Assembly (NCBI RefSeq): GCF_001902145.1
Contig: NZ_MRST01000027.1
Span: forward strand, 847,972 to 911,971
Direction: 5' to 3'
DNA: 64,000 nucleotides
DNA from: Pseudomonas fluorescens
GTDB lineage: Bacteria > Pseudomonadota > Gammaproteobacteria > Pseudomonadales > Pseudomonadaceae
Shown here: positions 17,208-25,600 of the stretch, piece by piece
Position numbering within the stretch: position 1 is the first letter of the stretch
Layout of the letters: each line of letters begins with the position of its first letter
The notes under the pieces: generated by a model
The model's input: only the letters and a program-made list of their open reading frames with translations
Told to the model about the DNA's origin: nothing
The model's database searches: none
Made by a program: the position numbers and the translations under genes

Positions 17208-17463
17208 AGTATTTGGCCTCCTTCTTGGTTGCTTTTCGCGCGGAGATGATACGAATCACATCACCACACCGCTCGGTATATACGACCACACCCATTAACA
17301 ATTTGATCCAGCCAATACTGATCCAACGCTCTTCGCCATAATCTGCCCGATCATCGCGCAAGGCCAGCATTGGATGCCGAAAAATATCTGGGACGTCGTT
17401 AAAGTCGATGCCGTGCTTAGAAATATTGGCTTTGTTCTTGGATTCATCCCACTCAAAATGCAT
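17185..17463 (-). CDS. brnT: BrnT-family ribonuclease toxin
   Basis: A 92-residue BrnT toxin: FEWDESKNKANISKHGIDF at the N-terminus and RIISARKATKKEAKYYD at the C-terminus are the family signatures (RelE-like fold, RNase). Toxin-first order with BrnA overlapping is the normal arrangement. An inverted repeat just upstream of the ATG is the likely operator. The module sits between a REPIN and an acyltransferase gene; its AT content around the promoter is higher than its neighbours, consistent with gain by transfer. Confidence 0.9.
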   Translation of the reverse strand: MHFEWDESKNKANISKHGIDFNDVPDIFRHPMLALRDDRADYGEERWISIGWIKLLMGVVVYTERCGDVIRIISARKATKKEAKYYDANIEN

Positions 17464-17472
17464 GGCACATCA

Positions 17473-17494
17473 TGTATGTACTTTTGTACATACA
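17473..17494. promoter_or_regulatory. Inverted repeat operator upstream of brnT
   Basis: TGTATGTAC (17473-17481) and GTACATACA (17486-17494) form a perfect 9-bp dyad around TTTT, ending about 10 bases before the brnT start codon. Ribbon-helix-helix antitoxins such as BrnA bind this kind of site. Confidence 0.7.
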
Positions 17495-17540
17495 GAATAG
17501 CGATTTTATTGTCGGTCGGCAGTGTTGCCAGACCGATGGT

Positions 17541-18677
17541 TCAACCCTGCCGATAAGGCAAAGCCGCCCTCGCCTCTTCGGCATACGCCAGAACCCCCAC
17601 CCGTTCGCGCTCAAGAAAATCCTCCACAGCACTCTTCAACCCCGGGTGACGCAGGTAGTGCCAGGACCGCGTAATCACTGGCTCAAACCCGCGAATCAAT
17701 TTGTGCTCACCCTGGGCACCTGCATCGAAGCGTTGCAGACCGTGGGCGATGGCGTAGTCCATGCCTTGGTAGAAACAGGTTTCGAAATGCAGGCGGTCGA
17801 ATTCCGCCAGGCAACCCCAGTAGCGGCCATAGAAGCTATCCCCACTAAGCAGGCTGAAGGCCATCGCCACCGGGCGTGTGCCTTGTTTGGCCAAGACTAC
17901 GCGGATGGCTGCGGGCATGCGTTCAGCCAGCAGGCTGAAAAAAGCGCGGGTCAGGTAGGGCGACTGCCGACGCACCGCGTAGGTGTTGGCATAGCAGGCA
18001 TAGACAAAGTCCCATTGGGCTTCGCTCAGCTCATGGCCTTGCAACCACTCGAACTCGATACCCTGCCCTGCCACTTGCTCACGCTCTTTGCGCATCTGCT
18101 TGCGCTTGCGTGAACTCAGGGCGTCGAGGAAATCCTGAAAGTCGCGGTAGCCTCGGTTCTGCCAATGAAACTGACAACCCAGGCGTTGCAACCAGCCGGG
18201 GTGTTGGGCCATGGCTTCATCGGCCAGGGCATCGGTAAAGTTGATATGGGCGCTCGACAGGCCTTCGATCTCCAGATACCCCGGCAGGCTATTGAGCAAC
18301 TCAAATGCGTCTGCGGCACTGGCAGCCAACACACGCGGCCCACCGACCGGGCTGAACGGCACGGCCGTCAGCAACTTGGGGTAATAGTCGATGCCGGCGC
18401 GCTCGCAGGCGTCGGCCCAGCCGTGATCGAACACGTACTCGCCATACGAATGCCATTTGCGATAACCCGGCAATGCCGCCATCAACCGGTCGCCTTTCCA
18501 GTGCAGCAAGTGCTCCGTCTGCCAGCCCGAATGCGGGCCGACGCTGGCGCTGTCTTCCAGCGCACTGAGAAACCCATGCTGCATAAACGGCTGGGCCTGT
18601 GGCATCAGGGCATCCCACGTGTGCGCAGCGATATCGGACAGGCTGTCCAGGCGTTGCAGCGGCATCGGCATCCTCAT
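17541..18677 (-). CDS. FemAB-like GNAT acyltransferase (DUF482 / PF04339)
   Basis: A 378-residue protein of the DUF482 family, once called peptidoglycan-synthesis related. Characteristic pieces are FMQHGFLSALEDSASVG, PFSPVGGPRVL, LSSRKRKQMRKEREQV, and in the C-terminal acetyltransferase fold MAFSLLSGDSFYGRYWGCL and HFETCFYQGMDYAIAHGLQRFDAGAQGEHKL. It likely transfers an acyl or aminoacyl group; the substrate is not established. Length fits the family. Downstream on the same strand lies brnT, but about 77 bases and the operator separate them. Confidence 0.85.
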   Translation of the reverse strand: MRMPMPLQRLDSLSDIAAHTWDALMPQAQPFMQHGFLSALEDSASVGPHSGWQTEHLLHWKGDRLMAALPGYRKWHSYGEYVFDHGWADACERAGIDYYPKLLTAVPFSPVGGPRVLAASAADAFELLNSLPGYLEIEGLSSAHINFTDALADEAMAQHPGWLQRLGCQFHWQNRGYRDFQDFLDALSSRKRKQMRKEREQVAGQGIEFEWLQGHELSEAQWDFVYACYANTYAVRRQSPYLTRAFFSLLAERMPAAIRVVLAKQGTRPVAMAFSLLSGDSFYGRYWGCLAEFDRLHFETCFYQGMDYAIAHGLQRFDAGAQGEHKLIRGFEPVITRSWHYLRHPGLKSAVEDFLERERVGVLAYAEEARAALPYRQG

Positions 18678-18857
18678 TGGTTCTTGGCATGAAAACCTGG
18701 CGAGTATCGCTGATCACAGACGCGCGCACATCCTCAAAACACGCGGACAGGCCTCAAAACCCTTAGTTCCATAGCGTAACGATTTGTCATCTAGATGAAA
18801 TCACTTAGCCACTACTCCGTCATAAACGGTCGCGATACTGACGCCAGTTTTTCAGAG

Positions 18858-18885
18858 CACCCGGGTTTACCGGGTGACATTTTTT
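18858..18885 (+). terminator. Terminator-like hairpin in the porin leader
   Basis: CACCCGG (18858-18864) pairs with CCGGGTG (18870-18876) and is followed by ACATTTTTT. It lies about 67 bases before the porin ATG with no gene directly upstream on this strand, so it could act as a leader attenuator or end a short upstream transcript. Confidence 0.6.
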
Positions 18886-18912
18886 CCGTCCGTCATGGGT
18901 CGGTTGTGTCCT

Positions 18913-18933
18913 GGAGGGTGTTGCCATCCCTCC
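18913..18933 (+). promoter_or_regulatory. Second hairpin in the porin leader
   Basis: GGAGGG (18913-18918) pairs with CCCTCC (18928-18933), burying a ribosome-site-like GGAGG about 35 bases before the ATG; the working site is GGAG just before the start at 18952. Confidence 0.4.
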
Positions 18934-18951
18934 TCACTTTCGGAGATTGAT

Positions 18952-20274
18952 ATGCGTCTTGCTTCCACTAAAACTGCGGCGGTCCTGTGTGGCGGCCTTT
19001 TGCTGGCACTGAGCGTTCCGGCCAGCGCTGCAGTCGACGCTAAGTTGCTCGACATGCTCAAGGCCAACGGCCAGATCACCGCGGCGCAGTACACCGAACT
19101 GCAAATGGAACTGGCCAGGGATCAGAAAGAACAGCAGATCGCACGCCAGGCTCAACAAGAGACCAACGAGCAGATCGCGGCCACGGCCAAAAAAACCAAC
19201 GAGCTGAGCAGCTTCGACCAGAAATTGGCCTGGGCAGCCAAGACCCAGTTCAAGGGCGATGTGCGCTTCCGCCAGGAAACCATCAAGATCGACGGCGAGC
19301 CCAACAACGGTGGGCGTGACAAGGACCGTCAACGTATCCGCGCTCGCCTGGGTGCCTACACCGAAATCAACCCGCAGGTGGACACCGGTATCCGTATCGC
19401 CACCGGCGGCGGCGATGATGCACGCTCCACCAACCAGGACCAGGATGGTTACTTCGATAAGAAGTCGATCTGGCTGGACCTCGGCTACATCGACTACCAC
19501 CCGGACCAGATCAAGAACCTGCACGTGATCGGCGGCAAGATGCTGCAGCCGTGGGTGAACATGGGCGACGTGATCTGGGATAGCGACATCAACCCGGAAG
19601 GCCTGGCCGTCACCTACAAATACCCACTGGGTGGCAGCGCAGAACTGTTCGGCAGCCTCGGCAACTACAACCTCAAGGACAACGTGGACGGTGACGGCGT
19701 GCAATTTCGCCACGACCTGCGCTTGACGTCCGGCCAGTTGGGCACGCGTTTCTCGGTTACCGACAACCTGAAAATGACCTTGGGCGGCAGCATCTACGCC
19801 TACAAGAATGACGAAGACAGCCGCTGCACAACCACCACCACGCCTTGCGCACTGGCGGTCAACGGCAACTCGGCCAACAATGAATTCCGCCTGTATGAGG
19901 GCTTTGCCCAGGCCGACATCGGTGGCCTGGCCGTGCCGCTGTCGTTCTACGGCCAGTACGTGAAAAACAACGATGCGGTGACCGACCAGGACACCGCCTG
20001 GTTGCTGGGTGCCAAGTCCAAGGTGTTCGGTTTGAACCTGGACTACAACTACCGCGACGTTCAACGTAATGCCGTCGTAGGCGCCTTCACCGATTCGGAC
20101 TTCGCCAACGGCACCACCGGTTCGCGCGGTCACAAGATGAAAGTCAGCTACGACATCGACAAGAACTTCGCCATCGGCGCCACCTACTTCCTGACCAAGG
20201 CTGACTTCGCCAGCCGGACTCAGCGGGATGCCGACACCAACACCTTGCAGCTGGATGCTGAAGCCAAGTTCTAA
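18952..20274 (+). CDS. OprP/OprO-type or putative porin
   Basis: A 440-residue outer-membrane porin with signal peptide (MRLASTKTAAVLCGGLLLALSVPASA). Residues 25-80 form a helical/coiled segment rich in Gln (ELARDQKEQQIARQAQQETNEQ). The barrel then follows (FKGDVRFRQETIKIDG, RIRARLGAYTEINPQVDTGIRIATGG...), ending in a Phe (LDAEAKF) as BamA substrates do. It fits the putative-porin family (PF16930) or OprP/OprO relatives. A degenerate PHO-box-like CCGTCATAAACGGTC lies at 18817-18831 but is too imperfect to rely on. The leader holds two hairpins. Confidence 0.85.
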   Translation: MRLASTKTAAVLCGGLLLALSVPASAAVDAKLLDMLKANGQITAAQYTELQMELARDQKEQQIARQAQQETNEQIAATAKKTNELSSFDQKLAWAAKTQFKGDVRFRQETIKIDGEPNNGGRDKDRQRIRARLGAYTEINPQVDTGIRIATGGGDDARSTNQDQDGYFDKKSIWLDLGYIDYHPDQIKNLHVIGGKMLQPWVNMGDVIWDSDINPEGLAVTYKYPLGGSAELFGSLGNYNLKDNVDGDGVQFRHDLRLTSGQLGTRFSVTDNLKMTLGGSIYAYKNDEDSRCTTTTTPCALAVNGNSANNEFRLYEGFAQADIGGLAVPLSFYGQYVKNNDAVTDQDTAWLLGAKSKVFGLNLDYNYRDVQRNAVVGAFTDSDFANGTTGSRGHKMKVSYDIDKNFAIGATYFLTKADFASRTQRDADTNTLQLDAEAKF

Positions 20275-20283
20275 TGCCTGACT

Positions 20284-20382
20284 TGTAGGAGCGAGCTTGC
20301 TCGCGAAGAGCCCACAGGCAACGCGTTTATCCAGGATACCGCGTTATCGTTGACGTCTTTCGCGAGCAAGCTCGCTCCTACA
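20284..20382. repeat. REPIN whose end supplies a stop codon
   Basis: TGTAGGAGCGAGCTTGCTCG at the left and the inverted copy at the right. The final CTACA provides the TAG stop (20378-20380) of the minus-strand anti-sigma gene. Confidence 0.9.
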
Positions 20383-20614
20383 TGATGTCTTTACGCCGCT
20401 CGGCCGCCAGTTGTTCAGCCAGTGCATCAACACCTTCCACCGGCTCCTGCGGCATACGCTTGAGCGTTGCCTGCATCAGGCGCATCTGACGGATAAAGCG
20501 CCGGCAGTTCGGGCAAAACATCAAGTGATGACGCACCAGCAGACGCTCCCGAAAGGTCAATTGCCCATCGAGATAGTCACTGGAACGCGCTACTTGCTCT
20601 TTACAGGTCAACAT
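20378..20614 (-). CDS. Zinc-finger anti-sigma factor
   Basis: A 78-residue protein with the ZAS/zf-HC2 signature: LTCKEQVARSSDYLDGQLTFRERLLVRHHLMFCPNCRRFIRQM, in which H-x3-C-x2-C (HLMFCPNC) and the upstream residues bind zinc. No membrane segment follows, so it would be a soluble anti-sigma. It overlaps the sigma gene by 7 bases and ends in a TAG contributed by the REPIN. It should bind and hold the ECF sigma factor encoded upstream. Confidence 0.88.
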   Translation of the reverse strand: MLTCKEQVARSSDYLDGQLTFRERLLVRHHLMFCPNCRRFIRQMRLMQATLKRMPQEPVEGVDALAEQLAAERRKDIM

Positions 20615-21222
20615 TCGCCCGTTTCCTCAAAATGCTCCACCGTGGCGAAGACTTTAAGCCGCGCTCGATGCAACAGCACACGGACGTTGGAGAGTGAAAG
20701 GGTCAGAAGATTACAGATTTCTTCCAGTTCCAGGCCCTGGCGTTCACGCAGTACCAGCACACTGCTTTGCAATTGGGACAAACTCAGAATCGTATGCTCC
20801 AGGCATTTGCGCAATTCATCTTCGGTCAGCAGCGCTTCCGGGGTGTCCTGGTGCCAAGCGTAAGGGGCGACAGCCCAATGGCCATCATCCGGGCTGAAGC
20901 GGTCATCGCCAATGGTGCCGTGGGGTGAGGGCAAATCGTCGAGAAGGACTTCCCGACGATTTTGTTTGTAACGGCTCTTTGCGGAGTTGGCGGTGATCGT
21001 CAATAACCATGTCTTGAGGCTCGATCGCCCTTCGAACTTGGCCAGGTTGCGCACCACCGAGAGCCAGGCATCTTGCACCACCTCATCGGCGTGGCGCTGG
21101 CCGACGATGGCATAGGCCACTGCTCGCATCGCACTCTGGTAAGTGTTGACCAAATCCTTATAAGCGCGCTGCTCGCCCTTGAGCAGGCGTTCAAGCAGGT
21201 GCGCGTCGTCCGCTGCTGCCAT
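20608..21222 (-). CDS. ECF-type RNA polymerase sigma factor
   Basis: A 204-residue ECF sigma factor. Region 2 reads YKDLVNTYQSAMRAVAYAIVGQRHADEVVQDAWLSVVRNLAKFEGRSSLKTWLLTITAN; region 4 reads LSLSQLQSSVLVLRERQGLELEEICNLLTLSLSNVRVLLHRARLKV. It is followed by its anti-sigma (7-base overlap) and preceded by the KAS III-like gene 39 bases upstream on the same strand. I recall the same order in P. aeruginosa (PA3286-PA3285), which supports a real operon. Its targets are unknown. Confidence 0.92.
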   Translation of the reverse strand: MAAADDAHLLERLLKGEQRAYKDLVNTYQSAMRAVAYAIVGQRHADEVVQDAWLSVVRNLAKFEGRSSLKTWLLTITANSAKSRYKQNRREVLLDDLPSPHGTIGDDRFSPDDGHWAVAPYAWHQDTPEALLTEDELRKCLEHTILSLSQLQSSVLVLRERQGLELEEICNLLTLSLSNVRVLLHRARLKVFATVEHFEETGEC

Positions 21223-21261
21223 TCAAACCTCTATTTAAAAGTGCACCCAGCTCCCACATAC

Positions 21262-22383
21262 TCAGCGTTTGCGCAGGATCACACTGCCAATCGAATACCC
21301 GGCGCCAAAGGAGCTGAGTACGGCAACCGCGCCCTTGGGCAGGTCATCCTGATAAGTGTGAAACGCAATCACCGAGCCGGCCGAGCTGGTATTGGCGTAA
21401 GTATCGAGGATCACCGGCGCTTCTTCCACCGATGCCTCGCGCCCCAGCAGTTTTTTCACGATCAAGTGATTCATGCTCAGGTTGGCCTGGTGCAGCCAGA
21501 AACGCTTCACATCAGTGACACTCAGCTGGTTTTCTGCCAAGTGCTCGCCGATCAATTCGGCCACCATCGGGCAGACATCACGGAATACCTTGCGACCTTC
21601 CTGCACGAACAGCTTGTCGGGGGCGCCGATGCCCTCTTCCGCCGTGCGGTTGAGGAAGCCGAAGTTATTGCGAATGTTGTTGGAAAACTTGGTCAGCAGC
21701 TTGGTGCTCACCACATCGAACTGATGTTCGGACGTCGCCAGGTCAGCACGCTCCAGGATCACCGCCGTGGCGGCATCGCCGAAGATGAAGTGGCTGTCAC
21801 GGTCACGAAAGTTCAGGTGGCCGGTGCAGACTTCCGGGTTGACCATCAGGATCGCCCGGGCCTGGCCCAACTGGATGCTGTTGGCCGCGTTCTGAATGCC
21901 GAAGGTGGCCGAGGAACACGCCACGTTCATGTCGAAACCGAAGCCCTGGATACCCAAGGCTTCCTGGACTTCGATGGCGATCGCCGGGTAGGCGCGTTGC
22001 AGGTTGGAGCAGGCGACAATCACGCCATCAATGTCGGCGGCAGTCTTGCCGGCGCGCTGCAGGGCTTGTTCGGCGGCACCGATGGCCATCTGGCAAAGCA
22101 CCGACCATTCATCGTTGCTGCGCTCGGGCAGGCGAGGCGCCATGCGCTGCGGATCGAGGATGCCGTCCTTGTCCATCACAAAACGGCTCTTGATGCCGGA
22201 TGCTTTTTCGATGAATGCCGCGCTCGACTCGGTCAGCGCCTGCACCTCGCCACGTTCGATAGCGGCGGCGTTGTCGGCGTTGAACTGTTGTACGTAGGCA
22301 TTGAAAGACTGCACCAGCTCTTCGTTGGAGATGCTGTTGGCCGGGGTGTACAGGCCGGTGCCGCTGATGACGACGTTATGCAC
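21262..22383 (-). CDS. Beta-ketoacyl-ACP synthase III-like enzyme
   Basis: A 373-residue thiolase-fold enzyme. The catalytic triad is present: Cys in NVACSSATFG (Cys156), His in FWLHQANLSM (about 300) and Asn in YANTSSAGS (about 335). The start is GTG at 22383 (M/V-HNVVISGTGLYTP), with AGAGGAAC upstream. It is longer than E. coli FabH. The best match I recall is PA3286, reported to condense octanoyl-CoA from beta-oxidation with malonyl-ACP; this specificity is borrowed knowledge, not seen here. A perfect inverted repeat lies 34 bases upstream. Confidence 0.85.
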   Translation of the reverse strand: MHNVVISGTGLYTPANSISNEELVQSFNAYVQQFNADNAAAIERGEVQALTESSAAFIEKASGIKSRFVMDKDGILDPQRMAPRLPERSNDEWSVLCQMAIGAAEQALQRAGKTAADIDGVIVACSNLQRAYPAIAIEVQEALGIQGFGFDMNVACSSATFGIQNAANSIQLGQARAILMVNPEVCTGHLNFRDRDSHFIFGDAATAVILERADLATSEHQFDVVSTKLLTKFSNNIRNNFGFLNRTAEEGIGAPDKLFVQEGRKVFRDVCPMVAELIGEHLAENQLSVTDVKRFWLHQANLSMNHLIVKKLLGREASVEEAPVILDTYANTSSAGSVIAFHTYQDDLPKGAVAVLSSFGAGYSIGSVILRKR

Positions 22384-22416
22384 GGTCGTTCCTCTAAATC
22401 TGTCAGGCAGAAGATA

Positions 22417-22434
22417 TTGGTACCGTCGTACCAA
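22417..22434. promoter_or_regulatory. Inverted repeat upstream of the KAS III-like gene
   Basis: TTGGTAC (22417-22423) and GTACCAA (22428-22434) form a perfect 7-bp dyad with a CGTC centre, 34 bases before the GTG start. It is a candidate operator in the promoter or leader. Confidence 0.5.
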
Positions 22435-22555
22435 ACTTAAAGTGGTTTGATGTCATCCAGCGGGCATCAAACTGGCAATGCTTTCTTGCGTCTTATAACC
22501 GCGAAGTTTGCCACAACCCCGGGGATTTGGCGCTATAGGCCAAACAAACATCCAG

Positions 22556-22657
22556 CTGTAGGAGCGAGCTCGCTCGCGAAAAACTCATAGGCGCCGCGTT
22601 TATTCAGGAAACTCGCGTTATCGTTGACGTTTTTCGCGAGCACGCTCGCTCCTACAG
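22556..22657. repeat. REPIN
   Basis: CTGTAGGAGCGAGCTCGCTC and its inverted partner (TTTCGCGAGCACGCTCGCTC, with one base change) flank a variable middle. It lies between the KAS III-like gene and hrpA. Confidence 0.88.
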
Positions 22658-22670
22658 TTGGGCCAGGGGT

Positions 22671-25600
22671 TCAGGGCTCTACCTGACTCCACTGCTTGCT
22701 CAAGCGCTTATCGGAAATCGGCACTTTGGTGCCCAGTTGTTGGGCAAACAGGGACACCCGGTATTCCTCCAGCCACCAGCGGTACAGCTCCAACTGCGGG
22801 TCGCGCTTGCCTTCCTGGGTGTGTTTGTTCAGGCGGTTCTGGTACTGCGCCCACAGGCCAGCCAATTCGCTGCTCCACACGCGGTCCTTTTGCATCTGGC
22901 TCGGCAGTTTTTCCAGGCGCAGTTCGATGGCCTTGAGCAAACGCGGCAGTTCCTTGAACCACTGGGCCGGGGTTTCCCGCACAAAACCTGGGTACACCAG
23001 ATTGCTCAGTTGCAGCTTGATATCGTTCAAGGCCACGGCCTGGGCCAGGTCGATCTTGCCTTTGAAGCGTTTTTGCAGGCCGTGCCAGAGCTTCAGCACT
23101 TGCAGGGTCAGGCGCGCCAAGCGTTCGGCGTGCTCAGTCCAACTGCCGCGCTTGCGTTCAGCCAAGGCTGCCAGGCCAGCGCCGTCCCGTGGCAGGCTAT
23201 CTTCGCCTTCAAGTACACAGGTATCGAGGCTGGCCAGCAGGATGTCTTCCACCAGCGCGTCGATACGCCCCAGTTCACGGTACATCAAGCCCAACTCGGT
23301 CAAGCCCGGCAATTTGCCGCGCAGGAATTTCGCCGGTTCCGCCAATTGCTGCATCAGCAGGCGCTGCAAGGCGCGACGGTGCTGGAACTCGGCTTCGGCG
23401 GCAGTCGAGAAGCGCCCCTCCTTGACCGTGCCGTTCTCTTCCACCAGTGCCGGGTACACCGTCATCGATAGGCCGGCGATGTTCTGCTGAGTTTTTTCCG
23501 CCACCGCCGCAAACACCTTGGCCTCCACCGGCTGCTGGCTTTTCGCGGTTTGCGGCACGGCCAAGGCAGCCTGGCTGGCTTGCGCGAACCGTGCGGTGAG
23601 TTCGGCCAGGTCACGGCCTTCGCCGAGGAACTTGCCCTGGCCGTCGACCACTTCCAGGTTCATCTTCAGGTGGTTATCCACCTGTTGCGCCGCCTCGGCC
23701 CACGCCTCATCGCTGACCCGCGCACCGGTCATGCGCAGCAATTCACGCCCCAGCGCCTGGGGCAGCGAGCCCTGGCCGAATTCGATGCGTTGCAGCGCGG
23801 CCTTGACGAAGTCCGGCACCGGCACGAAGTTTTTGCGCAGCGCCTTGGGCAAGTTGCGCACCAGGGCGATGCACTTGGCCTCGATCAAGCCCGGCACCAG
23901 CCACTCCAGGCGCTCGGCCGGCAACGCCGGCAACAAAGGCGCCGGCACCCGCAGGGTCACGCCGTCACGGGGGTGGTTGGGTTCGAAGTGGTAACTCAAG
24001 GCCAGGGCCAGGTCGCCCAAGTGCAAGGTGTCCGGGTAATGCGCGGCAGTGACTTCACTGGCCTCGCGGGCCAGTACGTCTTCTTCGCGCATGATCAGCA
24101 GTTGCGGGTCTTTCTGGCTGTTGACCTTGTACCAACTGTCAAAGGTGGCGGTCTGGTGAATCTCTGCAGGCAGGCGCGCATCGTAAAAGGCGTACAGGGT
24201 TTCTTCGTCGGCCAGGATGTCGCGACGGCGAGCCTTGGCTTCCAGCTCGTCGAGTTGCTCAAGCAGTTTCTGGTTGGCCGTCAGGCACTTGGCACGGGAC
24301 TGAATCTCGCCGCGCACCAGGCCTTCACGGATAAACAACTCACGGGACGCCACCGGGTCAATCGGCCCGTAATGCACCGGCCGGCGCCCGACCACGATCA
24401 GCCCGAACAGGGTGATCTGCTCAAAGGCCACCACCTGGCCGCGCTTCTTCTCCCAATGGGGTTCGAAGTGGTTTTTCTTGATCAGGTGCCCGGCCAGCGG
24501 CTCGATCCAGTCGGCATCGATTTTCGCCACCATGCGTGCATAGAGCTTGGTGGTTTCCACCAGTTCGGCGGTCATCAGCCATTGCGGGCGCTTCTTGCCG
24601 ATGCCCGAAGACGGGTGAATCCAGAAGCGACGCTGGCGCGCTCCGAGGTAATCGCCGTCTTCGGTCTTCTGGCCGATCTGGCTGAGCAGGCCGGACAGTA
24701 CCGCTTTATGCAGCTTCGGATAGTCGGCGGGCTCTTTGTTGAGGCTCAGCTGCATATCGCGGCAGATCAGGCTCAATTGGCGATGGGAGTCGCGCCACTC
24801 GCGCAGGCGCAGATAGTTGAGGAAATTTTTGCGGCACCAGTTGCGTAACGGGCTGGCGGTCAGTTCCTGGCGCTGCTCCTCGAAGCCGCGCCACAGGTTG
24901 ACCAACCCGGCGAAGTCCGAATCCGGATCTTTCCACTGCGCGTGGGCCTGGTCGGCCGCTTGTTGACGCTCCGGCGGCCGCTCGCGCGGGTCCTGAATCG
25001 ACATGGCGCTGGCGACGATCAACACTTCCTGCAAGCTGCCGAGCTTGGCCGCTTCCAGCAACATGCGGCCCATGCGCGGGTCCACCGGCAAGCGGGCGAG
25101 CTGGCGGCCCAACGGCGTGAGCTGGCTGTTGCGGTCTACCGCCGAGAGTTCTTGCAGCAGGTTGAAACCGTCGCTGATGGCCTTGCCATCCGGCGGCTCG
25201 ATAAACGGAAAATCGGTGATCTCACCCAGGCGCAGGTGCAGCATCTGCAGGATCACGGCAGCGAGGTTGGTGCGCAGGATTTCCGGGTCGGTAAATTCCG
25301 GGCGGCCGATAAAATCTTCTTCGCTGTACAGGCGCACGCAGATGCCCGGCTCAACCCGGCCGCAACGGCCTTTACGCTGGTTGGCGCTGGCCTGGGAAAT
25401 CGCCTCGATCGGCAAACGCTGCACCTTGGCGCGGTAGCTGTAGCGGCTGATGCGCGCCGTACCGCTGTCGATCACATAGCGAATGCCCGGCACGGTCAGT
25501 GAGGTTTCCGCCACGTTGGTCGCCAGTACCACGCGCCGGCCCGGGTGGGACTGGAAAATGCGCTGCTGCTCGGCCGGCGATAGCCGTGCGTACAACGGCA

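Noticed and set aside
18785..18833. PHO box for phosphate control of the porin
   Set aside because: TGTCAT and CGTCAT half-sites occur but the tandem 11-base spacing with good matches is not met; too weak to report as a site.
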